Assembly: GCA_002348005.1 (NCBI GenBank)
Contig: DDYQ01000160.1
Coordinates: forward strand, 10,850-15,886
DNA: 5,037 nt
Origin: Desulfobacteraceae bacterium UBA2230
Lineage (GTDB): Bacteria > Desulfobacterota > Desulfobacteria > Desulfobacterales > Desulfosarcinaceae
Reading direction: 5' to 3'
Shown here one piece after another: positions 1-4,860 of the stretch. Both the position numbers and the translations under genes were made by a program. Under the pieces are notes generated by a model. The model saw only the letters and a program-made list of their open reading frames with translations. It had not been told where the DNA came from and did not search any database. Positions within the stretch are counted from its first letter, which is position 1. Each line of letters starts with the position of its first letter.

Positions 1-830
1 TGACCCATACCCTGGAAGTGGCCCAGATCGCGCGAACCATCGCCAGGGCCATGTTTCTCAACGAAGATCTGGCCGAGGCGGTCGCGTTGGGCCACGATCT
101 CGGACACACCCCGTTCGGTCATGGCGGCGAAACCGTGCTGAAAGAGATCTTCTCACCGGCTTTTTCACACCAGGGCCAGAGTCTGCGCGTGGTGCATGTC
201 CTCGAAAACCAGGGGCAGGGACTCAACCTCACCTATGAAGTCCGCGACGGTATCCTTAAACACTCCAAAGGGTATGGCGAGATTATGCCCGCGAATCCAC
301 GCGAACTGCCCTGCACACTCGAGGGGCGGGTAGTCCGGATGGCGGATATCATGGCCTACCTGAACCATGATCTGGATGACGCCATTTACAGTGGTGTAAT
401 TTCCGAAAAACAGATTCCGCCACGCTGCACGGATGTTCTGGGGGTTACGCCGAATGACCGCATCACGACCATGATGACCGATCTGATCGTTCACAGCCGT
501 CCTCGGGAGGGAGGTTTCCATTTGGACATGAGCACCCGCGTCTTCGGCGCCATGGCCGAGCTGCGCCGGTTCCTCTATGACAATGTATACCGTTCGGCCA
601 AAGTTCATGCTGAATTCATCAAGGCCAAAAAGATTATGTCCGAGCTGTATACTTTCCTGCTCAACGATGAACGGGCGCTGACCTGCGAATTGATCAAGAT
701 GCGGCTGCCGGCGCTATCTGAGAACGGTCGTTCCAAAGAGCGGCTGGTGTGCGATCTGTTGGCCTGTATGACCGACCGCTATGCACTGGCGCTCTATTCG
801 CAAACCTATTTTCCGGCGACGCCCTTTTGA
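1..830 (+). CDS. dgt: dGTP triphosphohydrolase-like protein (HD domain), 3' part; 5' end lies outside the window
   Basis: This is the C-terminal part of a deoxyguanosinetriphosphate triphosphohydrolase-like protein. The family hydrolyses dNTPs to the deoxynucleoside and tripolyphosphate in the cytoplasm and so affects dNTP pools. The open frame runs in from the window edge: the first full codons read THTLEVAQIAR, the segment that carries the first metal-binding His of the HD domain (codon 6-8). The central HD motif GHDLGHTPFGHGGE follows, with the His-Asp pair at 93-98 and further His at 105-107 and 120-122. Later family-like stretches include LKHSKG, the DIMAYLNHDLDDA segment and the C-terminal MTDRYALALY. 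A GTG at 18 is only an internal Val codon, because the conserved motif starts upstream of it. About 276 residues are visible, so probably the first 50-100 residues are missing. The next gene starts 7 bp after the stop, which suggests cotranscription. Family assignment is firm; true substrate preference cannot be read from the sequence. Confidence 0.93.
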   Translation, partial: THTLEVAQIARTIARAMFLNEDLAEAVALGHDLGHTPFGHGGETVLKEIFSPAFSHQGQSLRVVHVLENQGQGLNLTYEVRDGILKHSKGYGEIMPANPRELPCTLEGRVVRMADIMAYLNHDLDDAIYSGVISEKQIPPRCTDVLGVTPNDRITTMMTDLIVHSRPREGGFHLDMSTRVFGAMAELRRFLYDNVYRSAKVHAEFIKAKKIMSELYTFLLNDERALTCELIKMRLPALSENGRSKERLVCDLLACMTDRYALALYSQTYFPATPF

Positions 831-837
831 GCCTCAA

Positions 838-1431
838 ATGCAAACCGTATCATCCGATCTATCCCGGCTCGCACAGATTTATCTTCGCATGGACGCGGCT
901 TACCATAAGACGGCACAGGCCTGCGGCTTCGTCTGCAACGGGTGTGAAGAAAACTGCTGCCGCAGCCTGTTCTATCATCACACCCTGATTGAACATCTGA
1001 TGCTGCAAGCCGGTCTGGATCGGCTACCGTCTGAAGCGCGCAAGGAGGTCATACGACGCGCGCTCGAGGTCCACCGCCAACCTGCGACGGGTGCCAGGCT
1101 ATGTCCGCTCAATGCAGCCGGCCGGTGCATACTCTACGAATACCGCCCCATGATTTGCCGCCTGCATGGGGTTCCCCATCGTCTGCATCTGCCGGACGGT
1201 AAGGTTCATGTTGGTCCGGGATGTGCCCTGTGCGAAAGCAGCCGCAATCCGGACCTGGCGATACGGCTCGACAGGACGCCGTTTTACAAGGCCATGGCCG
1301 AACTGGAGCAGGATACGCGGCGTACCACCGGCTGGACCGGCAAGCGGCGCCGCATGACCATTGCCGAAATGATTCTGGTCGATCCGGCCGGGCTTGTGGA
1401 GGACTTGAATCAAATGAGAATAACGCCATGA
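838..1431 (+). CDS. YkgJ-type cysteine-cluster protein (putative zinc/iron-chelating domain), first paralog
   Basis: Encodes 197 residues of a probable CxxxCC (YkgJ) family protein. This family is annotated as putative Zn- or Fe-binding and mostly has no proven function. The N-terminal cluster is C29-x3-C33-x2-C36-x3-C40-C41. A second group, C89-x7-C97-x9-C107, sits in the family-typical context CPLN..GRC.LY..RP..CR, followed by a C129-x2-C132 pair. No signal peptide or membrane segment is visible, so it is probably cytoplasmic. The ATG at 838 was chosen because it lies 7 bp after the dGTPase stop. An in-frame ATG at 781 would overlap the upstream gene by 50 bp and add unconserved residues. 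No good Shine-Dalgarno precedes 838, which fits translational coupling to the upstream gene. The C-terminal 50 residues are basic in part (GKRRRM) and not recognised. Its stop overlaps the next start (ATGA). The metal bound, if any, is unknown. Confidence 0.85.
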   Translation: MQTVSSDLSRLAQIYLRMDAAYHKTAQACGFVCNGCEENCCRSLFYHHTLIEHLMLQAGLDRLPSEARKEVIRRALEVHRQPATGARLCPLNAAGRCILYEYRPMICRLHGVPHRLHLPDGKVHVGPGCALCESSRNPDLAIRLDRTPFYKAMAELEQDTRRTTGWTGKRRRMTIAEMILVDPAGLVEDLNQMRITP

Positions 1432-2207
1432 GATGTATCGATGCGCAGCAGATCGAGCGCTTGCCGGGCCTTCTCCAGGAAGGCGAAACTTTCCGATTTC
1501 ACTGTCATTCCGGGCTGGAGTGTTTCAATCGGTGCTGTCGTAATCTCAATCTTTTTCTATATCCGTACGATCTGCTGCGCTTGTGCCGCCGCCTGGGGAT
1601 GAACTCCGATACCTTCATCGACAAACATGTCGACATCGTCCTGCGACCGGGGCACTATTTTCCGGAGGTGCTGCTGCGTATGGCCGAAAATGCAGAACAG
1701 ACCTGCCCTTTTCTGAAAGCGGACGGCTGTTCGGTTTATTCGGATCGGCCCGATACGTGCCGCAGCTTCCCGGTGGAATCGGGCGAAATACACGAAGCGC
1801 TGCAGAACCTCACGAGAACGGTTTACTTTTGGCGGCCCCCTGAGTTCTGTATGGGGCAGCAGGCCGGGCGGTCCTGGACGATCGAGGCGTGGTATACGGA
1901 TCAGGGGGCCCAAATCTATCATCGGATGACCCGCCGCTGGGCGGAGGTTCGGCTGCTGTTCGCTGAAAATCCCTGGGGGCCTGAAGGATTCGAAGGCCCC
2001 AAGGGACGCATGGCATTCATGGCCGCCTACAACATCGATCGTTTCCGCGATTTTATCTTCAACAGTACATTCCTGAAGCGCTATCGGCTCAAATCGGAAT
2101 TGATCCGGCAGTTGCGCACCGATGATACCGCGCTGCTCACCTTCGGTTTTGAATGGATCCGGGTATTCGTCTGGGGGCAGATGTCCGATAAGATCCGGCC
2201 GAGATAG
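1428..2207 (+). CDS. YkgJ-type cysteine-cluster protein, second paralog
   Basis: Encodes 259 residues of a second CxxxCC (YkgJ) family protein. Residues 22-50 carry the signature F.FHC.....CFN.CCR.LN...YPYDLLRL, with C26-x5-C32-x3-C36-C37. The second half is C93-x7-C101-x9-C111 in the context CPFL..GC.VY..RP..CR, and there is a further C141. The C-terminal 90 residues (MAAYNIDRFRDFIF, then LLTFGFEWIRVFVWG) resemble the tail of the minus-strand paralog at 3186-3908. Start: ATG 1428 overlaps the stop of the preceding gene as ATGA. No alternative start lies between there and the homologous region, and the only SD-like GGAGG (1398-1402) is 25 nt upstream, so translation is probably coupled. No export signal is visible. 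Family knowledge: members include flagellin N-methylase FliB, but most are uncharacterised, so a metal-cluster role is inference. It is the last plus-strand gene before a convergent region. Confidence 0.88.
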   Translation: MRCIDAQQIERLPGLLQEGETFRFHCHSGLECFNRCCRNLNLFLYPYDLLRLCRRLGMNSDTFIDKHVDIVLRPGHYFPEVLLRMAENAEQTCPFLKADGCSVYSDRPDTCRSFPVESGEIHEALQNLTRTVYFWRPPEFCMGQQAGRSWTIEAWYTDQGAQIYHRMTRRWAEVRLLFAENPWGPEGFEGPKGRMAFMAAYNIDRFRDFIFNSTFLKRYRLKSELIRQLRTDDTALLTFGFEWIRVFVWGQMSDKIRPR

Positions 2208-2279
2208 CGTCTTAAGAATCAGATTGGCGGGAGCTGAAAGAAAAGCAGGCGCGCTCTCGGTGTCTCGCGGTGGTCAGGG

Positions 2280-2299
2280 AAAAAGCCGTCCCGCCGGCC
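2280..2299 (-). terminator. weak rho-independent terminator candidate for the SDR operon
   Basis: Reading the minus strand, about 20 nt past the SDR stop, GCCG (2298-2295) and CGGC (2288-2285) form a 4-bp GC stem, extendable by one G-U pair, with a 6-nt loop. Five T residues follow at once (2284-2280). A longer imperfect inverted repeat surrounds it: 2268-2277 pairs with 2306-2314 with one bulged base. The stem is short, so efficiency is doubtful. In the plus direction no T-run follows any hairpin, so I see no terminator for the plus-strand operon in this 112-bp convergent gap. Confidence 0.4.
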
Positions 2300-2319
2300 G
2301 AGATTCTGCCACCGGGCCG

Positions 2320-3135
2320 TCAAAGCACGCCCCTGGGCATGGGGGCGATCTTCTCTCCACCCAGCACATACCCGCCGTCCAGCCGCAAAACACTGCCGGT
2401 CATAAACGGCGCCTCCTCGATGATGAAGCGTACGGCTCTGGCCACTTCCTCCGGCCGGCCGGTACGCCCCAAAAGGGTGTGGTCCAAAACGGCCTTTTGC
2501 TGCTCCGCATCCAGCAAATCCCAGCCCCGGGTACCTCTGGCATGGCGCGTTTCGAAAATGCCCAGCATGATCTCGTTGACGCGCACCTCAGGTGCACCCA
2601 GCCGCGCCCAGGTTTCGGTAAGCAGGGAAACCGCGCGGTTGGCTGCCGAGTAGCCTTCGTTGAAAATGGTGCTGACCGGACCGCTGCGCCCGGTCAGGGC
2701 GGCGATAGATGAAAGGTTGATCACCACACCAGCGCCGCTGGACTTGAGATGCGGCAGCGCGCAGCTGAACACCCACTGCTTGGCCCGCAAGGTGGTGGCC
2801 AGTTCGAGGTCCCACTGCTGGCGGGTATAGGCGCCGTGGACGACGGGCCAGCCGCCGCGTTCGATGTTGTTGACCAGAATGTCGAGACGGCCGAAACGCG
2901 CGATGATCCGATGGATCAGCTTTTCAACTGCCGTGACGTCCAAGAGATCCACCTTGACGATCAAGTGTTCCCTTCCGGACGCCGCAGCCGCACGTTCCAG
3001 TTCGGGCAGGCTTTCCGGCCAGTCATGCCAGGTGTATACAACTTTCGCGCCGTTTGCGGCCAGATCCAGGCCGATGGCCAGCCCGAGCCCTTTCACGCTG
3101 CCTAACACCAGGGCAACCTTGTTTTCGATGCGCAT
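2320..3135 (-). CDS. short-chain dehydrogenase/reductase (SDR) family protein with degenerate active site
   Basis: Encodes 271 residues with the overall classical SDR layout. A Rossmann start KVALVLGSVKGLG (residues 6-18) carries the glycine motif G12-x3-G16-x-G18. D-L at 63-64 and FGRLDILVNN at 81-90 follow, then the INLSS strand with Ser143, Tyr162, and the family-typical C-terminus FMTGSVLRLDGGYVLGG. Classical SDRs reduce or oxidise carbonyl/hydroxyl groups with NAD(P)H in the cytoplasm. Two of the four catalytic residues appear changed here: the active-site Asn aligns with Thr115, and the YxxxK Lys is Asn166 (codon AAC, read from 2640 to 2638). NNAG is NNIE. The frame is intact, so it does not look like a pseudogene. 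Start: two adjacent ATGs (3138 and 3135) follow a GGAAGG; the second has the better spacing (7 nt). It lies about 50 bp downstream of a YkgJ-type gene, probably in one operon. Substrate unknown. Confidence 0.88.
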   Translation of the reverse strand: MRIENKVALVLGSVKGLGLAIGLDLAANGAKVVYTWHDWPESLPELERAAAASGREHLIVKVDLLDVTAVEKLIHRIIARFGRLDILVNNIERGGWPVVHGAYTRQQWDLELATTLRAKQWVFSCALPHLKSSGAGVVINLSSIAALTGRSGPVSTIFNEGYSAANRAVSLLTETWARLGAPEVRVNEIMLGIFETRHARGTRGWDLLDAEQQKAVLDHTLLGRTGRPEEVARAVRFIIEEAPFMTGSVLRLDGGYVLGGEKIAPMPRGVL

Positions 3136-3141
3136 CATTTT

Positions 3142-3147
3142 TCCTTC
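3142..3147 (-). promoter_or_regulatory. ribosome binding site of the SDR gene
   Basis: On the minus strand GGAAGG lies just before the tandem ATGATG. Spacing is 4 nt to the first ATG and 7 nt to the second, which favours the second as start. The 35 codons upstream of it in the same frame have no SDR similarity and overlap the end of the preceding gene. Confidence 0.6.
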
Positions 3148-3185
3148 CGGCCGAACCGGGTTCGTAAGCGGTTGGGCCTGGCAAC

Positions 3186-3908
3186 TCAATGCGCCCTGCC
3201 GAACAGATTCAGGCGAACCCAGTGCAGGGCCCATTTCAACCAATCGAGGTCATCATCTGAATCCGGGTGTGGCTCACCCGCAAGGGGCATCCGTTCTCCC
3301 GCAGCGACTCGCCTCCTGAACAGGTCCAGATCGTAAAGGACCGTTCGCAGCCACTGACGGTGTTCGGCCGATAAGGGGCCGGGTCGAAGGCGGTTTTTAA
3401 GCGCGATCAGCTCCATCAGGGCGTCATTCATCTCGAAATCAGTCGCCAGGTCTTGAGCGTCGATCCAGGCCTGCACCGTTTGGGTGCGGGATTCGGCGAA
3501 ACCGCGGCAATGCGCCTCCTGAAGTATGGCGTAGTGAATGCTGGTGTGGCCGTCGGAACGCGAACGCCGTACCGCGCGCGCCAGAGGGTAGAGACGGCAG
3601 GAAGCGGGACGGGCCTCGTAAACCCGGCAGCCGGCGTCCGTGACAAAGGGGCAGGCGCGTTGCGGGTCGTCCTCGAACCGCAGGCTTACGATCGGCAGAC
3701 CGGTCTCCGGCCCGATATGCTCGCGTGCGTAGCGAAGCAGGAACTCCCCGCTTGTAATCTCCAGCCGGCGTCGCAGGCGCAGGACATCGTATGGTGTCAG
3801 CGCCTGATTCAGATCGCGGCAGCAGTGATTGAAACAGGCGATGGAGCGGTGGCAGGCGAATTGGAACCTGTCCTCCAACTCTGCGGCGGTGAATGCTTCG
3901 ATAATCAT
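3186..3908 (-). CDS. YkgJ-type cysteine-cluster protein, third paralog, divergent from aprBA
   Basis: Encodes 240 residues of a CxxxCC (YkgJ) family protein, clearly paralogous to the gene at 1428-2207. Residues 15-48 read F.FAC.....CFN.CCRDLN...TPYDVLRLRRRL, with C19-x5-C25-x3-C29-C30. C86-x7-C94-x9-C104 and C134 follow. All eight cysteines match the other paralog at a constant offset of seven residues. The C-terminal part includes LYDLDLFRRRV and WLKWALHWVRLNLFG, again matching the paralog's tail. No signal peptide is seen. Start: ATG 3908 has a good AGAGGA 4 nt upstream. The frame stays open to 4106, but that extension is low-complexity basic sequence without similarity and crosses the probable promoter. 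It leads a two-gene minus-strand unit with the SDR and is divergent from aprB. Function and metal are unknown; metal binding is inferred from family and cysteines. Confidence 0.88.
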   Translation of the reverse strand: MIIEAFTAAELEDRFQFACHRSIACFNHCCRDLNQALTPYDVLRLRRRLEITSGEFLLRYAREHIGPETGLPIVSLRFEDDPQRACPFVTDAGCRVYEARPASCRLYPLARAVRRSRSDGHTSIHYAILQEAHCRGFAESRTQTVQAWIDAQDLATDFEMNDALMELIALKNRLRPGPLSAEHRQWLRTVLYDLDLFRRRVAAGERMPLAGEPHPDSDDDLDWLKWALHWVRLNLFGRAH

Positions 3909-3912
3909 CAGG

Positions 3913-3918
3913 TCCTCT
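3913..3918 (-). promoter_or_regulatory. ribosome binding site fixing the start of the third YkgJ-type gene
   Basis: AGAGGA on the minus strand, 4 nt before the ATG at 3908. It supports this start over upstream in-frame codons that reach 4106. Confidence 0.7.
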
Positions 3919-3993
3919 GCAGTAGGGTGTGCCCGGAACCTTAATTTAAACCGCGTCCCGGCGCAACCCCTTCTGTCGCGTTTCGGTGGCGGC

Positions 3994-4028
3994 AATATAC
4001 CACATATGGGGATTGATCGACGGTCGAT
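3994..4028 (-). promoter_or_regulatory. candidate promoter and overlapping palindromic operator for the YkgJ-type/SDR unit
   Basis: On the minus strand TATATT (3999-3994) matches the sigma-70 -10 consensus at five of six positions and would give a leader of roughly 75-80 nt before the ATG at 3908. No good -35 is found at 16-18 nt. Instead that position is covered by the perfect palindrome ATCGAC-G-GTCGAT (4016-4028). A weak -35 overlapped by a dyad is a common arrangement for a regulated promoter, but no regulator can be named. Confidence 0.4.
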
Positions 4029-4099
4029 TTCCAGATATTGAAGGTCGCTGCAAATGGCCGTCCTACAGTGTTTTGTGCCCCTCGAATGGGCGAAAATTA

Positions 4100-4128
4100 T
4101 TGACAAGGTGCGGGTTGGATGGTATTGA
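4100..4128 (+). promoter_or_regulatory. probable sigma-70 promoter of aprBA
   Basis: A perfect TTGACA -35 box (4100-4105) is followed after exactly 17 bp by TATTGA (4123-4128), which matches the -10 consensus at three of six positions. Transcription would start near 4135, giving a leader of about 230 nt for aprB. A further AT-rich stretch (4141-4165) has other TATA-like hexamers, so additional starts nearer to aprB cannot be excluded. Confidence 0.55.
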
Positions 4129-4348
4129 TTCTATCTCGTTTAATTATATCCCACTGAAATTATAGGATTTTTTTAAGCAACTCGGGCGCTTGTTCAAATC
4201 GCGCCGCAACCGCAGAATGAGTGTAGAAAGCTTGCTTTTTAAATAGTCCGACAGCGAGATTGCGGACAATCAAACCGAAGGGAGGTGTAAGAAAGGAAAA
4301 TTTTCGTTCCAGGCAAGTCGATTGGTTGAACAACCATAATCCAACCTC

Positions 4349-4355
4349 AGGAGGT
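4349..4355 (+). promoter_or_regulatory. strong ribosome binding site of aprB
   Basis: AGGAGGT, near-perfect complement to the 16S 3' end, 7 nt before the ATG at 4363. It overlaps a small possible hairpin: ACCT (4344-4347) with AGGT (4352-4355), loop CAGG. Confidence 0.85.
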
Positions 4356-4362
4356 ATAGTAA

Positions 4363-4800
4363 ATGCCAAGCTATGTCATTCAGGAAAAATGTGACGGTTG
4401 CAAGGGTGGTGACAAGACCGCTTGCATGTACATTTGCCCCAACGACCTGATGGTCCTCGACCCCAACGCGATGAAGGCCTACAATCAAGAGCCGGATCAG
4501 TGCTGGGAATGCTTTTCCTGCGTCAAGATTTGCCCCACGCAGGCCATCGAAGTGCGCGGCTATGCCGATTTCGTACCCCTGGGAAGCTCGATTATGCCCA
4601 TGATGGGTACCGAAGACGTGATGTGGACCTGCAAATTCCGCAACGGTATCATCAAACGCTTTAAGTTCCCCATCCGCACCACTCCCGAAGGTGCCGCCAA
4701 TGCATATGCGGATCTGAGAGGCAAAGACCTGGAGAGCCAGTTGCTGTCTACACAGGAAGTGGACGGCTACACGCTTCCCCGCCCCAAGGCACTCGCATAA
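4363..4800 (+). CDS. aprB: adenylylsulfate reductase, beta (iron-sulfur) subunit
   Basis: Encodes the 145-residue ferredoxin-like subunit of dissimilatory APS reductase. It passes electrons to the FAD of AprA for reduction of APS to sulfite and AMP in the cytoplasm. The two [4Fe-4S] motifs are plain: C10-x2-C13-x7-C21-x3-C25-P, and C47-x2-C50-x2-C53-x3-C57-P. Trp48 sits inside the second motif; in the Archaeoglobus enzyme a tryptophan at this place lies between the clusters. The YADFVPLG and DVMWTCKFRNG segments are characteristic of AprB. The C-terminal tail (about residue 105 on) matches the extension that wraps around AprA in known structures. Length is normal for the family. The start has a strong Shine-Dalgarno, and aprA follows after 60 bp in the usual aprB-aprA order. 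The high-quality ribosome sites suit an abundant core enzyme of sulfate respiration. Identification is very secure. Confidence 0.97.
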   Translation: MPSYVIQEKCDGCKGGDKTACMYICPNDLMVLDPNAMKAYNQEPDQCWECFSCVKICPTQAIEVRGYADFVPLGSSIMPMMGTEDVMWTCKFRNGIIKRFKFPIRTTPEGAANAYADLRGKDLESQLLSTQEVDGYTLPRPKALA

Positions 4801-4806
4801 GCAGCC

Positions 4807-4842
4807 ATTTGAGTTCGTTCAACAACAAACTTCGATTCAAAT
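4807..4842 (+). other. intercistronic inverted repeat between aprB and aprA
   Basis: ATTTGA (4807-4812) pairs with TCAAAT (4837-4842), and TCG (4815-4817) can pair inside with CGA (4833-4835) across a small internal loop. The stem starts 7 nt after the aprB stop and ends 4 nt before the aprA Shine-Dalgarno. It has no T-run, so it is not a terminator. A role in RNA processing or in setting the subunit ratio is only a guess. Confidence 0.35.
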
Positions 4843-4846
4843 CTTT

Positions 4847-4852
4847 AGGAGG
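4847..4852 (+). promoter_or_regulatory. strong ribosome binding site of aprA
   Basis: AGGAGG, 8 nt before the ATG at 4861, as strong as that of aprB. This fits equimolar, high-level synthesis of the two subunits. Confidence 0.85.
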
Positions 4853-4860
4853 AATACAAT

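Larger units (their letters stand above)
3909..4362. promoter_or_regulatory. divergent regulatory region between the YkgJ-type/SDR unit and aprBA
   Basis: This 454-bp stretch contains no convincing gene. It holds, in order: the ribosome site of the minus-strand YkgJ-type gene; a TATATT -10-like element on the minus strand (3999-3994); a perfect 6+1+6 palindrome (4016-4028); a TTGACA promoter toward aprB; a conspicuously AT-rich block (about 4091-4175) unlike the GC-rich flanks; and a leader of about 230 nt with short inverted repeats before the aprB Shine-Dalgarno. Open frames crossing it are either upstream extensions of the YkgJ-type gene or short antisense frames without a ribosome site. 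Confidence 0.75.

Noticed and set aside
165..608. 147-codon antisense open frame inside the dGTPase gene
   Set aside because: It lies wholly opposite a clearly conserved HD-domain coding region and shows no recognisable motif, so it is a shadow frame.
1221..1427. 69-codon upstream extension of the second YkgJ-type gene
   Set aside because: It overlaps the conserved end of the first paralog in another frame; the ATGA start at 1428 fits the paralog's length.
2122..2712. 196-codon plus-strand open frame across the convergent gap and into the SDR
   Set aside because: It overlaps the end of the second YkgJ-type gene and the conserved antisense SDR, has low-complexity Gly/Pro/Arg-rich content and no ribosome site.
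2320..3135. SDR gene as a decaying pseudogene
   Set aside because: The frame is intact over the normal family length with a well-preserved glycine motif and C-terminus, so active-site divergence is the simpler reading.
3453..3944. 163-codon plus-strand frame opposite the third YkgJ-type gene
   Set aside because: The minus strand carries the conserved cysteine pattern; this frame has no family-like features and is a GC-driven shadow.
3909..4106. 66-codon N-terminal extension of the third YkgJ-type protein
   Set aside because: It has no similarity to the paralog, runs through the probable promoter and palindrome, and the downstream ATG at 3908 has a good ribosome site.
4322..4339. Possible leader peptide (TTG start, five sense codons, TAA) just before aprB
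   Set aside because: The only upstream Shine-Dalgarno-like sequence (4280-4286) is about 35 nt away, and there is no regulatory codon run.
4160..4369. 69-codon minus-strand frame across the aprB leader
   Set aside because: It starts inside aprB, has no ribosome site and no recognisable protein features.
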